DNA of 64,000 bases. Source: Paenibacillus tyrphae (GTDB lineage Bacteria > Bacillota > Bacilli > Paenibacillales > NBRC-103111). This document shows positions 50,193 through 58,200 of this stretch, piece after piece (the first letter of the stretch is position 1; each line of letters starts with the position of its first letter). Location: contig NZ_JAMZAW010000035.1 of NCBI RefSeq assembly GCF_024158745.1, forward strand, positions 1 to 64,000. The letters run 5' to 3'. A model generated the notes under the pieces. It saw nothing but the letters and a program-made list of their open reading frames with translations, did no database searches and was not told where the DNA came from. A program made the translations under genes and the position numbers.

Positions 50193-50585
50193 GCGGCCAC
50201 ATCAGCTTGCCGCTTGGCTCACGCATACCATATCGAAACAACTTCCCCGAATAGGCTTCGCCCGATCGGCGTCCCGGAGGCTCCATTTGGCGCAGCAGAG
50301 CGGAGACAAGTGGAGTGGACGCCTCGGTAGGACAAGGGGCGCGAGGAATAGCGGACTGACCGCAGGGAGGGAGCATATGCCGCAGCGGCGCAGCGGACCC
50401 CTTGTCCTGCCGAAGGGCTATGGTATCGTGTTGAAGGCGGCAAGAGAGCCAAAAATGGGCCGCGTTCCTGGCGCAGCCGGGAACGTACCTTCTTCCCCTG
50501 CCCTCGCTTTCAAAGGGGCTTACCGGCTCTTAGTCGGGCTGTTCTTGCCCGGCTTAGAGCCGGTCGCCTGCTTCGCCTCCTAGCC
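50193..50585 (-). repeat. structured repeat element A
   Basis: About 390 bp, GC-rich, no supported gene. Its main helix CGGTAGGACAAGGGG (50325-50339) with CCCCTTGTCCTGCCG (50398-50412) spans 15 bp and encloses GAGGAATAGCGGAC and GGGAGCATATGCCG. A GTTCC...GGAAC hairpin and an ACCGGCTC...GAGCCGGT hairpin follow. Lies 29 bases upstream of the RadC-like start. Confidence 0.8.
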
Positions 50586-50632
50586 TCAAAAGATGGGAAT
50601 GGGGGCCGGAGCCCCCGGAATCTACGGGCACG

Positions 50633-51475
50633 TTATTCCTCGTCGTCAGCCTCGTAACGAACCCCTTGGATGTAGTCTGCAGCACGTTGCGCTTTGCCTG
50701 CAGCTTGTACAATCATGCGCTTATCGTCTTTCAGCGCCCTAAGCCACCCGTTAATGTAGGCCGCACTGTTATCGATCGTTGTATTATCAATGCCGCTGAC
50801 GCCGCATAGCATGGCCGCGCCAAGCTCGGCAATCAATTCTTCCTTTGAATAATTCTCATCCCCGAACGCGGCCAGCTCGGTAATGCCGGACCGATCAAGC
50901 CGTTTGCTATGACCGGTCGAATGCACCAATTCATGAAACAAGGTGCAATAGTATTCCTCGGGCTGCCGATAGTCCTCAAGCGGCGGAACGCTGATCGTAT
51001 CCTTGCTGGGCCTGTAAAACGCCCGGCCCGGTGCGAACTGGATCGGCGGCCGATCGGTAAAGCCGGTGATAAGCTGCTCGGCTTCCTCGATGGGGTCATG
51101 CTCATAAACCGGCTCGTCGCTCCGCTTGCTCTCCAGCCCTTCGCATTGGGTCGCAATATTAAACACCTTGTAATAACGCAGCAGCGGAATTTTTTCAGTC
51201 TTGCCGGTTTCCCCGTTCTCTTTCTCCAGCCACTTCCAAAAAACCACGATTTCACCCTTTGCGCCTTTCTTCACGGTGCCACCCGCCTCCGTGATGCGCT
51301 TGAACGTTGCATACTCCCCCGCCTCCAACAAAACGGCGTTAATTCCCCGATAAGGCTTTTGCGTCAACCAGTTCACGGCTGCGCCGCTTTTCCACGGCCT
51401 GCGCCACGGAACAACGCCACTTTCCAATAGCTTCACAATGCGGTCAGTCACCATTTCATAGATTTTTTGGCTCAT
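50633..51475 (-). CDS. ardC: ArdC-type antirestriction protein
   Basis: 280 residues: N-terminal ssDNA-binding domain (MSQKIYEMVTDRIVKLLESG, VPWRRPWK, NWLTQKPYRGINAVLL) and a C-terminal zincin-like metalloprotease domain with HELVHSTGH (about residue 185). ArdC proteins protect incoming plasmid DNA from restriction in the recipient. Its place in the inferred leading region fits this. Element B lies directly upstream. Confidence 0.9.
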   Translation of the reverse strand: MSQKIYEMVTDRIVKLLESGVVPWRRPWKSGAAVNWLTQKPYRGINAVLLEAGEYATFKRITEAGGTVKKGAKGEIVVFWKWLEKENGETGKTEKIPLLRYYKVFNIATQCEGLESKRSDEPVYEHDPIEEAEQLITGFTDRPPIQFAPGRAFYRPSKDTISVPPLEDYRQPEEYYCTLFHELVHSTGHSKRLDRSGITELAAFGDENYSKEELIAELGAAMLCGVSGIDNTTIDNSAAYINGWLRALKDDKRMIVQAAGKAQRAADYIQGVRYEADDEE

Positions 51476-51499
51476 GCTGTCTCACTCCTGAATTGGATT

Positions 51500-51960
51500 A
51501 CGGCCACATCAGCTTGCCGCTTGGCTCACGCATACCATATCGAAACAGCTTCCCCGAATAGGCTTCGCCCGATCGGCGTCCCGGAGGCTCCATTTGGCGC
51601 AGCAACGCGGAGACAAGTGGAGTGGACGCCTCGGTAGGACAAGGGGCGCGAGGAATAGCGGACTGACCGCAGGGAGGGAGCATATGCCGCAGCGGCGTAG
51701 CGAACCCCTTGTCCTGCCGAAGGGCTATGGTATCGTGTTAAAGGCGGCAAGAGAGCCAAAAATGGGCCGCGTTCCTGGCGTAGCCGGGAACGTACCTTCT
51801 TCCCTGTCCTGGCTTTCAAAATCCCTTCAAAAAGGCTTCGGAACGCAAAGGAGGATCAGCTGGCCAATGGAACGTACCGGCGCTTAGGTGGGCCGCTCTT
51901 GCCCGCCTTAGCGCCGGTCGTTCGCTTGGTCGGCCCGACTGAACGAGCTGGGGGATCCAA
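51500..51960 (-). repeat. structured repeat element B
   Basis: About 460 bp, over 95 percent identical to A and C over the left 300 bp. The right hairpin is ACCGGCGC with GCGCCGGT, where A has ACCGGCTC with GAGCCGGT: one base pair changed on both sides. Lies 25 bases upstream of ardC and just after a terminator for the next gene, so it heads a transcription unit. Confidence 0.8.
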
Positions 51961-52033
51961 AAAAGAATTAAGAGGTTGTCCGATGATTTTCTAAGCGAAC
52001 CGTCCCGACAGCTAAACCCGGCCAGCCCATATA

Positions 52034-52063
52034 TAAAAGCCGGGGGCTCTCCCCCGGCTTAAT
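52034..52063 (-). terminator. intrinsic terminator after the 52.06 kb gene
   Basis: AAGCCGGGGG and CCCCCGGCTT form a 10-bp stem; the minus strand continues TTTTATAT. Confidence 0.75.
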
Positions 52064-52267
52064 TCATTTCAATTTTCTTGCGTGAGAGCATTGAATTAAC
52101 TTGTACTTGATCCATGAACCTTCCTGTTCGGTTTCGGTGCAAATATAATGCTTTACCCGTCTCCCGCCGTTCGAGGTCCGAAAGTATGTCGTTTCTTCTT
52201 CCACCTCGAAGATCCCCCCAACATTCTCCCTATACCATCCATCGCCTCTTAAAATTTGTACCTTCAT
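52064..52267 (-). CDS. hypothetical 67-residue protein
   Basis: MKVQILRGDGWYRENVGGIF, beta-rich with a basic end. The ATG at 52267 follows GAGGTTATT; an earlier in-frame ATG has no ribosome site. Not recognised. Confidence 0.55.
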   Translation of the reverse strand: MKVQILRGDGWYRENVGGIFEVEEETTYFRTSNGGRRVKHYICTETEQEGSWIKYKLIQCSHARKLK

Positions 52268-52349
52268 CCGAATAACCTCGCTTTGTATATATTTCATTGC
52301 ACGTTCTAACCCGGCCCTGATCCCGATCGATTTACCAGCATGAACCGGC

Positions 52350-52742
52350 TTATTCAGCCGGTGTTATCTCCTTCACATAATTACTTTTGCAATTCGGGCA
52401 TGTTTCTCCAGAAAAACAACGGAAACAAGCGGTAAATCTGCAAGCGATACACTTCTTTTCAACATGCCGTTCTCCGCACCAGTCGCATTCAGCCTCTTCC
52501 TCGCTGCCGTAAACCTCGGCCAATTTCATCAAGGCGAATTCATCCACGGCTCCGATGTAATCCTCAGAGTCCCAGCTGCTTTTTTCGTGAAATCGCATAA
52601 ACTCCTCCGCCCATTCAAGAATTCTTGAAAATAGCTCTCGCGAATCCATAACATCAATCTCGCCTTTGGTCAACTTGTACCCGGCAGCCATTGAAATATC
52701 ATGCACGACTTCCATGTCTTGAACTGAATAGTGTTTTGTCAT
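52350..52742 (-). CDS. zinc-binding hypothetical protein
   Basis: 130 residues: helical N-terminal part (SVQDMEVVHDISMAAGYKL) and a C-terminal cysteine cluster (CDWCGERHVEKKC, CRFTACFRCF, CPNCKSNY) that would bind two zinc ions. The ribosome site AGGAGCT lies inside the left arm of a long inverted repeat, so translation may be controlled by that structure. Confidence 0.65.
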   Translation of the reverse strand: MTKHYSVQDMEVVHDISMAAGYKLTKGEIDVMDSRELFSRILEWAEEFMRFHEKSSWDSEDYIGAVDEFALMKLAEVYGSEEEAECDWCGERHVEKKCIACRFTACFRCFSGETCPNCKSNYVKEITPAE

Positions 52743-52750
52743 CTCCGATT

Positions 52751-52980
52751 AGCTCCTCTGCTCGTTTTTCCTTACGCGTAGCACCGCACCACGAAGCCCC
52801 GCCAATGCAAGGCTGGACGAATGAAACAAGGGGAGTGAGCCGGTGGTTTTTCCGGCTCGCCCCTGCCGTGGAATGCCCTTCGTCCACCCCGTTAGGGGTT
52901 GCCTTGCATTGGTAAAGGGGCGGAGTGGTAAGGTCGGAGCGTAAGGAAAAACGCTTCTAATCCTAAATTCAAAAGGAGCT
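52751..52980. repeat. 230-bp inverted repeat that includes a ribosome site
   Basis: Paired blocks from outside in: AGCTCCT with AGGAGCT, CGTTTTTCCTTACGC with its 15-base complement, GCCCC with GGGGC, CCAATGCAAGGC with its complement, GGACGAA with TTCGTCC, and an inner AGGGG.GTGAGCCGG hairpin. It lies directly upstream of 52350-52742 and its outermost arm is the complement of that gene's ribosome site. Confidence 0.75.
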
Positions 52981-53179
52981 GCTTGCCAGCTCGTTACCTT
53001 TCCTGGCACCTCACGGTTTTAAAAACCGGAACGTTTCCGGAAGGAAACGAACCTTTTCCCCGCGGCCCTGGAAAATTCTTGATAACGAAAAAAATTTTTT
53101 TCAAGAGGTATACGAGGTTACTAGAAAAATAATAATGTTTATATAGCCAAATAAGCATTGGCTTAACAAGGGTGAAACC

Positions 53180-53209
53180 TTGACTTTTTTATAACTTATA
53201 TGTTATATT
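53180..53209 (+). promoter_or_regulatory. promoter and operator of the HigBA locus
   Basis: TTGACT (53180-53185) and TATATT (53204-53209), 18 bases apart. Around and after it are several ATAAC/GTTAT inverted pairs (for example ATAACatgaacGTTAT and GTTATCgttaGATAAC), fitting an autoregulatory operator. Confidence 0.7.
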
Positions 53210-53261
53210 TATAACATGAACGTTATCGTTAGATAACGCAAAAAAAATAAGGGGCGATCCT

Positions 53262-53624
53262 ATGTACAAGATTCATTTCTACAGGGATGCCCGCGAAAAC
53301 TGCCCTTTCGGAAACTTCATTGCTGAGCTGGACCAACGAGCCAAGACGGACAAACGAGCAGCACAACTGCTTAAAAAAGTCTATCATTGTCTTGGCATCC
53401 TTGAAGAAGGTGGAACCCGAGCTGGTGAAAAATTCACTAAGCATATTGACGGGAAACTCTGGGAGCTTCGGCCAGGGGACCACCGCGTGTTTTTCTTTTT
53501 GTGGAACGGCAATCATTTTGTACTCTTACATACTTTCCGCAAAGAGACGAAAAAAACACCACCGGAGGAAATCGAAAAAGCAAAGCGTGAAATGGAAGAT
53601 TGGGTTAGTAGAAACGGGCATTGA
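53262..53624 (+). CDS. higB: HigB/Gp49-like toxin
   Basis: 120 residues of the RelE/HigB (phage Gp49-like) family: MYKIHFYRDARENCPF, GKLWELRPGDHRVFFFLW and LLHTFRKETKKTPPEEI are typical. These toxins cut mRNA on ribosomes. AAGGGG site before the ATG. Toxin first, antitoxin second is the HigBA order. Confidence 0.85.
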   Translation: MYKIHFYRDARENCPFGNFIAELDQRAKTDKRAAQLLKKVYHCLGILEEGGTRAGEKFTKHIDGKLWELRPGDHRVFFFLWNGNHFVLLHTFRKETKKTPPEEIEKAKREMEDWVSRNGH

Positions 53625-53704
53625 GGGGTTAATCCCCTCCCTCCTCACGGAGGTTACGTAAAAATGAATCGAGAAAGGACATATTAGAAAGGAAGGTGAT
53701 GCCT

Positions 53705-53764
53705 GTGGCCCAATGGAATGCAAAAATTAAAAATCGACGTAGAACCGATCATGATGCAGAATAG
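53705..53764 (+). CDS. possible 19-residue ORF between higB and higA
   Basis: GTG start after AAGGAAGGTGA, reading (M)AQWNAKIKNRRRTDHDAE. Very basic. Short enough to be chance, but the ribosome site is good. Confidence 0.25.
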   Translation: MAQWNAKIKNRRRTDHDAE

Positions 53765-53850
53765 CTTCACTCAGATTTAAAAATTTTTAACCAACGTCCG
53801 GGACGCCACCTTATTTTTAGCCAAATTTTAAAAAAGCAGGTGAAACCTTA

Positions 53851-54144
53851 ATGAAAAGTTGGGACGATGTGAAACACACGCTCTCGTCGATCCCGGAGGA
53901 AGAACGGTACGCAATTGATTTCACCGCAAAACTTGTAGCAAAAATCATCATTCGGCGCAAAGATCTGGGCTGGACTCAGGCCCAACTCGCCGAAGCTGCA
54001 GGACTTAAACAATCTGCAGTCGCACGGATCGAGAGCGCGAATTCTATTCCGAGAATTGATACATTACAAAAACTTGCAAAAGCTGTAGGCATGAAAATTG
54101 ATTTGGTCATAGATGAACAAGCCGCTGCGCTGGCCTACGCGTAA
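53851..54144 (+). CDS. higA: HigA-like XRE antitoxin
   Basis: 97 residues with an XRE helix-turn-helix (WTQAQLAEAAGLKQSAVARI, then NSIPRIDTLQKLAKAVG). Partner of HigB; binds toxin and operator. Separated by 226 bases from higB, longer than usual, with a tiny basic ORF between. Followed by a strong terminator. Confidence 0.85.
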   Translation: MKSWDDVKHTLSSIPEEERYAIDFTAKLVAKIIIRRKDLGWTQAQLAEAAGLKQSAVARIESANSIPRIDTLQKLAKAVGMKIDLVIDEQAAALAYA

Positions 54145-54150
54145 TGACAG

Positions 54151-54184
54151 ATCCTCCGTTTAGTAGACGGAGGATTTTTTTTGC
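54151..54184 (+). terminator. terminator after higA
   Basis: ATCCTCCGT and ACGGAGGAT form the stem, with TTTTTTTT after it. Confidence 0.9.
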
Positions 54185-54185
54185 A

Positions 54186-54410
54186 ACTTCGAGGGTGGAA
54201 AAAACGCGGGGTCTCGGCCCCGCACGCCGCCCAGCGTAGCACGCTGGACCGCTTTTTCCCTCGCCGGGGGCAGCTCCCGAAACGCAAGGTTTCGGAAGGC
54301 ATAATAAGGGTTGGTCACAGGAACCGCTCGTCAAGGTCGCTCCGGCATATGCTCCCGGCTCTGCCGGTCCGCTATTCCTCACTCGCTTGACGGCTTCCGC
54401 TTGGCCCTCT
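54186..54410. repeat. structured repeat element F, GC-rich
   Basis: The right half (54311-54400) matches element E at about 90 percent and carries the shared core on the minus strand. The left half contains hairpins such as GCGGGGtctcggCCCCGC, GCGTAGCACGC and CCGAAACgcaaGGTTTCGG. No gene is supported. Confidence 0.6.
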
Positions 54411-54542
54411 TTCTAGGCTGCAGGTCAATAAGCAGCTGCAGCGTAAAAAGCCCTCCTATTAATCCGGAGGACCGCCAAAGTATATTCATAGAGTTTTCTG
54501 GCCATACTTCATAGTATAGGAATCCAGGAAGGATGATCGAAC

Positions 54543-54680
54543 ATGAAATGCAGGGAATGCGGCTGCAGCTGCCGAGGCTCTAAAGAGTCGTTTCTGCAGC
54601 GCGGAGGATTATGTCTCAATTGCGCCAAAGCCTTAAAAAAGATCGGCAAAAATCTTGATAGAGTCGTGTATCCCCGCTAG
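54543..54680 (+). CDS. small zinc-finger protein, 45 residues
   Basis: Starts MKCRECGCSCRGSKESFLQR and continues with LCLNCAKALKK: CxxC...CxxC zinc knuckle. AGGATGA lies before the ATG. One of the few plus-strand genes here. Convergent overlap of 4 bases with the next gene. Confidence 0.55.
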   Translation: MKCRECGCSCRGSKESFLQRGGLCLNCAKALKKIGKNLDRVVYPR

Positions 54681-54979
54681 TATTCGATCCGGCCGTCCGG
54701 ATGCCGAACGGGTATAATACGAAACTCTTCAGGGCCGCGGTGTTTTTGCTGCAGCCAATTTATGAAGTCCGGATGATTCACAACGATCCGAATGATCTCA
54801 CTGGCCAGCTGTGTTTTGTTCGTGTCACACGCCAGCGCCAGGCGCTTCAATTTACGGTGCGTGTCTGAGTCAAGGGCCGGCAAAACTTTATGCTTCTTGT
54901 CACTCCTGGTCTTTCTCTCCTGGTTAGCTTGTCCGGTTGGTCCTTTCCCCTGCGTCTGCAATTTCGTTTCCTCCCTCAT
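54677..54979 (-). CDS. RHH-like small DNA-binding protein
   Basis: About 100 residues: basic N-terminus, then PALDSDTHRKLKRLALACDT and QLASEIIRIVVNHPDFINWL, which fits the strand-helix-helix plan of RHH regulators. No clear ribosome site for the ATG at 54979. Upstream DNA holds three similar AAATCG/CGATTTA units that may be its operator. Confidence 0.5.
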   Translation of the reverse strand: MREETKLQTQGKGPTGQANQERKTRSDKKHKVLPALDSDTHRKLKRLALACDTNKTQLASEIIRIVVNHPDFINWLQQKHRGPEEFRIIPVRHPDGRIEY

Positions 54980-55129
54980 TTTGAGCCAATAGCCCACTAA
55001 ATCATTTAACGATTTAGCGATTTATTTATTAAATATGTTGATGGGAGGGAGGCTAGTACCGTTTTCTTTGAGGAAAATAAGAAAAGCCACTCCTTATTTT
55101 GGAATGGCCTCCTTACACGCAAAAAACTT

Positions 55130-55357
55130 CTATTCATCCAGATATCGTTTCATTTTGTTCGTTAACACTTTTACCAATACTGTTACACAAAATAAAAACA
55201 CCGGCACTAATAAGAACGCTATATCCTCAACGTGTACATCGTTGTAATAGTATAGAGAAATTACCCCCGAAAAAATTATCACTATAAAAATCAAACTAAT
55301 TGAATAGGAGAAAGTTTTCTCGCTTCTCGTCTCTTCTAATCTATCCTTTTTCACCAT
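55130..55357 (-). CDS. small membrane protein, two helices
   Basis: 75 residues, MVKKDRLEETRSEKTFSYSI then helices IFIVIIFSGVISLYYY and IAFLLVPVFLFCVTVLV. GAAGAAGGTG before the ATG at 55357; a longer frame to 55411 overlaps the upstream zinc-finger gene. Unknown function. Confidence 0.55.
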   Translation of the reverse strand: MVKKDRLEETRSEKTFSYSISLIFIVIIFSGVISLYYYNDVHVEDIAFLLVPVFLFCVTVLVKVLTNKMKRYLDE

Positions 55358-55511
55358 GTTCACCTTCTTCCCAAGCAAGCTTTTCACCGCATTGCATAGC
55401 GTAAACTTCACATAAATGATGATCGCCCAAAGTAGTTGTTTGGTCGTGATCTGTCACAGGCAACCCACAGTAAAAGCACTTTTCTTTAATTACTTTCGGT
55501 TCATCTATCAT
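55341..55511 (-). CDS. zinc-finger-like protein, 56 residues
   Basis: MIDEPKVIKEKCFYCGLPVT with a second part DHHLCEVYAMQCGEKL: two CxxC-like pairs with histidines. GGGTGG site before the ATG. Overlaps the next gene by 17 bases. Confidence 0.5.
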   Translation of the reverse strand: MIDEPKVIKEKCFYCGLPVTDHDQTTTLGDHHLCEVYAMQCGEKLAWEEGEHGEKG

Positions 55512-55546
55512 GAAACCACCCTATTTCATTTTGATACTTATATAAA

Positions 55547-55657
55547 TCAATCAATATTCTTTTCCGCTTCGTCCCATTGCCGATCCCATTTCTCTTGCTG
55601 CCCACTATTACATTCTTCACACAAACCGCCGTTAACAGATTCTTTGTTGTAGACTGG
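55547..55657 (-). pseudogene. in-frame Cys-containing tail after a TAG stop
   Basis: Directly after the TAG of the 55658 gene the same frame stays open for 36 codons (KESVNGGLCEECNSGQQEKW, then DRQWDEAEKNID). No start codon with a ribosome site. It may be the remnant of a longer zinc-binding gene, or a readthrough extension. Confidence 0.35.
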
Positions 55658-55930
55658 CTACTTCTTTTCTACAAATCCGTTAATTATTAAATCGTATATT
55701 ACTTCTAACTCTTCTCCATTCGTTTCAAAGCCACTATAACGAACATTAGAGGTTTCAATGCTTATTTCTCTTGATTCCACACAGACTCTTAGTTCAAAAA
55801 AATCATTTGGATATTCTTCTTCTTGGTGGTACCTTATATAATAATTGAATTCATCATTACTTAACTTAAAACCATATATTTCACTATCAGCAACGAATTT
55901 ATTCCATTTATGATCTGAAATTATTAGCAT
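55658..55930 (-). CDS. hypothetical 90-residue protein
   Basis: MLIISDHKWNKFVADSEIYG, alpha/beta with many aromatic and acidic residues, ending NGFVEKK. AAGGGGCGAG before the ATG. Not recognised. The frame continues past the stop codon. Confidence 0.55.
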   Translation of the reverse strand: MLIISDHKWNKFVADSEIYGFKLSNDEFNYYIRYHQEEEYPNDFFELRVCVESREISIETSNVRYSGFETNGEELEVIYDLIINGFVEKK

Positions 55931-56140
55931 TCTTATCTCGCCCCTTATTCCTTGTCTAATACTTTATTTTCGCATCCAATTCATTGAGTAACCCTTTTGG
56001 CTGCTCAGTCTAAAACTAATTTGTGCAAAGATAACGATATTCAAAGTGAAAAACCAGGTAAACACAACATCTCTAGTCTTTAAACACTATAGCCATACTG
56101 TACCATAGAAAAATAGACCATCATACCAATTTCCAAAAGT

Positions 56141-56284
56141 TTAGCATTCCTGCTGCAACTCCTGCTCGGCCTCTAAAATAGCTTCCCGACGCGCATCATA
56201 CAAACACCAGGCCAGGGCAACGAAGACGCCAAAGAATAAGCAGGTCCCCAGGACATTCCACCAAACGGTATCGATCAGATTCAT
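56141..56284 (-). CDS. putative 47-residue membrane protein
   Basis: MNLIDTVWWNVLGTCLFFGV, one helix, then DARREAILEAEQELQQEC, an amphipathic charged helix. Another mini-membrane protein. A weak GAGTGCT site precedes the ATG. Confidence 0.45.
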   Translation of the reverse strand: MNLIDTVWWNVLGTCLFFGVFVALAWCLYDARREAILEAEQELQQEC

Positions 56285-56362
56285 TTTTCAAGCACTCCCT
56301 CATTGTGATAAAATAGGGAGGCGAGGGTATCCGGCAAAGATTTCTCGCCTCGAAAAGTCGGC

Positions 56363-56593
56363 TCATGCAGTCGGCTTTTTGCTTTTTATTTGAGTTTTCA
56401 TGTGCTGCAGGATCAGCTCGTCCAGCAGCTGCGATTTGGCCAGTACATCGGGGTGACGTTCGCCAAGGGCTGCGCCCAGGTCATTCAGCTCCAACCTGCA
56501 GCGCTCGATCGCGGCGGCCAGCTCAGCCAATGTTTGTTCGTCAATCTCTCGAATATTCGTTGTATGTTCTCGTCCATGATTCGTATCGTACAA
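56363..56593 (-). CDS. Spo0E-like regulatory protein 1
   Basis: 76 residues. Contains the Spo0E pattern: a first helix (LAAAIERCRLELNDLGAAL), then SQLLDELILQHMK with the SQxLD phosphatase motif. Spo0E proteins remove phosphate from Spo0A and so delay sporulation. Start is TTG 56593 with GGAGGTCC 8 bases upstream. Overlaps the preceding gene by 53 bases. Confidence 0.75.
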   Translation of the reverse strand: MYDTNHGREHTTNIREIDEQTLAELAAAIERCRLELNDLGAALGERHPDVLAKSQLLDELILQHMKTQIKSKKPTA

Positions 56594-56861
56594 GTCCGGG
56601 ACCTCCTTCCATCGGCCCGGCCAGTTCCTTCACGCGGGGCGCATTGATCAGTTTATCATCGGTGCCATTTCGTCGGAAGTCGATCAGTTCGGCCGATAAC
56701 GGCTTCGCCGGGGTGAATCGGCGTAGCAGCTCCTCCACCGTGATATATTCTACCCCGGCCATGCTCACAATCTGGCAAACCCGCCTGGCCCTCACATGCT
56801 CGGCTTGACTCCGCTCTTCCTCCCTCTCGGCCCATTGATCCCGGATCTTACTCATAAGCAT
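56541..56861 (-). CDS. hypothetical 106-residue protein
   Basis: Basic and helical (IRDQWAEREEERSQAEHVRA) with an EYITVEELLRRFTPAKPLS part. Its end overlaps the Spo0E-like gene, so the two are translationally coupled. Not recognised. Confidence 0.5.
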   Translation of the reverse strand: MLMSKIRDQWAEREEERSQAEHVRARRVCQIVSMAGVEYITVEELLRRFTPAKPLSAELIDFRRNGTDDKLINAPRVKELAGPMEGGPGLVRYESWTRTYNEYSRD

Positions 56862-56901
56862 TCAGCTCCTTTGATGGTAAGGTAAAAGCCGGAAAGTCGG
56901 C

Positions 56902-57657
56902 TCAACTGGTGAAAACCCGTTCAGCGATGATTGTAAAAATCTCGTCGATAGTGGACTTTCCAGCAAGCAGTAACTTGGCCACTTCATCCGAGCCGACAAG
57001 CGATTGGAGCAACATGAGCTTCAATCGCTGTTCGGGTGTCAGCGAGTTCATCAGCTTTTCCACCCGCCGTTCGGCGGCCAGTTCCGGATCGCGGACAGCC
57101 TGGACGGGAAATTCGATGACTTTTCCCCATCCTTGCGGAATAGAAGGCGATGCCTGTTCTGCTGCAGGCGCTTCGATTTCTTCCGGATCTGCGGCAACCG
57201 GTTCCGGAAGCTGTGAAGGAAAACCCTGCAGCTGGCCTTCATCGATCAGCTGCTTTTCGGCTACCGCCCATTCGAAAACACAAAAATCCCCATGTATGTC
57301 AGGCTCGAAGAGTTCCGATAGCTTCGCCTCAATAGCGGCCTTCCTTTCCGGCGAAAGCTGCCGCGAACTGCTAAAGTGCTCAGCTCCAATCACGGTCTTT
57401 CCTTCCCACTCATAGCCGGTGGAAACGTACATATCCTCTCCACCATCGAAATATCCGGACTTGAACCGGCTCAGGATCTCATTTACGTCGCTCTGCAGCG
57501 GCCCGTCCGTCCAATGGACATACACGTTTGACCCCATCGAATACGTGCTGCTCCGGACGGAAAACTTGATGCTAGGGAATGCCTCTTTCAGCATTTTGCG
57601 GATCTTCTTAGCGGTTTCGGCTGCCGTTTCGTTTTCGTAAATTCGTTCCTTTGTCAT
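56902..57657 (-). CDS. LPD29-domain protein
   Basis: 251 residues. The first 110 residues (ETAKKIRKMLKEAFPSIKF, SVRSSTYSMGSNVYVHWTDG, YFDGGEDMY) match the large-polyvalent-protein domain LPD29, common on mobile elements. Pro/Ala-rich linker and helical C-terminus. Role unknown. Confidence 0.7.
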   Translation of the reverse strand: MTKERIYENETAAETAKKIRKMLKEAFPSIKFSVRSSTYSMGSNVYVHWTDGPLQSDVNEILSRFKSGYFDGGEDMYVSTGYEWEGKTVIGAEHFSSSRQLSPERKAAIEAKLSELFEPDIHGDFCVFEWAVAEKQLIDEGQLQGFPSQLPEPVAADPEEIEAPAAEQASPSIPQGWGKVIEFPVQAVRDPELAAERRVEKLMNSLTPEQRLKLMLLQSLVGSDEVAKLLLAGKSTIDEIFTIIAERVFTS

Positions 57658-57718
57658 CGGGGATTGCTCCTTTTCAATAATTTATTGGTGGCCAAGGGGA
57701 AGCTCATCCCCCGGCCGC

Positions 57719-57970
57719 TCAGAAATTGTTGAACACGTAGCATCTGGCCAAGTGTTCCAAGAAGTGGTTTACATCGTAATTCCGGAAGTCGATCCGCGCT
57801 ATAATTCCCCGGATCTTCTCCTGCTCATGCGGCGGTGCATGGTTGATAATCACATCCTGCAGGAAGTCGCTTTCGACCATATGCAGCTTGCCGTTATGCT
57901 CGACAACAAAAGTCCGGTGCTCGATCACTTTTTCTTCAAAGAAGTATTTCAGCGCTTGTTTGGCTTCCAA
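57719..57970 (-). CDS. hypothetical 83-residue protein
   Basis: TTG start with GGAGGGA upstream. Acidic-basic mix (KYFFEEKVIEHRTFVVEHNG), ends with NHFLEHLARCYVFNNF. Resembles small IDEAL-type domains only loosely (final CYVFNNF). Not assigned. Confidence 0.55.
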   Translation of the reverse strand: MEAKQALKYFFEEKVIEHRTFVVEHNGKLHMVESDFLQDVIINHAPPHEQEKIRGIIARIDFRNYDVNHFLEHLARCYVFNNF

Positions 57971-57985
57971 TGCGCATCCCTCCGG

Positions 57986-58174
57986 TTAGTTCGTGATTTC
58001 GCCTGTCTCGGCAATGTAGAAATATTCGGCTTCGGCTTCGTCCAAACTACGAAACGGCAGGAGTCCTGCGTCGCTCAGTGCCTCCCCGAGCTCGTCGGTC
58101 CACAGCCTGGAAAGAGCGCCAAGCCCCTCGGCCATGAGCCGCATTGCTTTTATTTGTTCTTGGGTTAGCTTCAT
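57986..58174 (-). CDS. hypothetical 62-residue protein
   Basis: MKLTQEQIKAMRLMAEGLGA with AAAGGAG at good spacing. Helical, ends EAEYFYIAETGEITN. Element C lies directly upstream, as with the RadC-like and ArdC genes. Confidence 0.55.
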   Translation of the reverse strand: MKLTQEQIKAMRLMAEGLGALSRLWTDELGEALSDAGLLPFRSLDEAEAEYFYIAETGEITN

Positions 58175-58200
58175 TGAGAATCGCTCCTTTGAATGAATTC

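Noticed and set aside
50182..51887. Plus- and minus-strand frames of 60-130 codons within elements A and B
   Set aside because: Same frames recur in all copies simply because the DNA is repeated; paired-base changes favour structure over coding.
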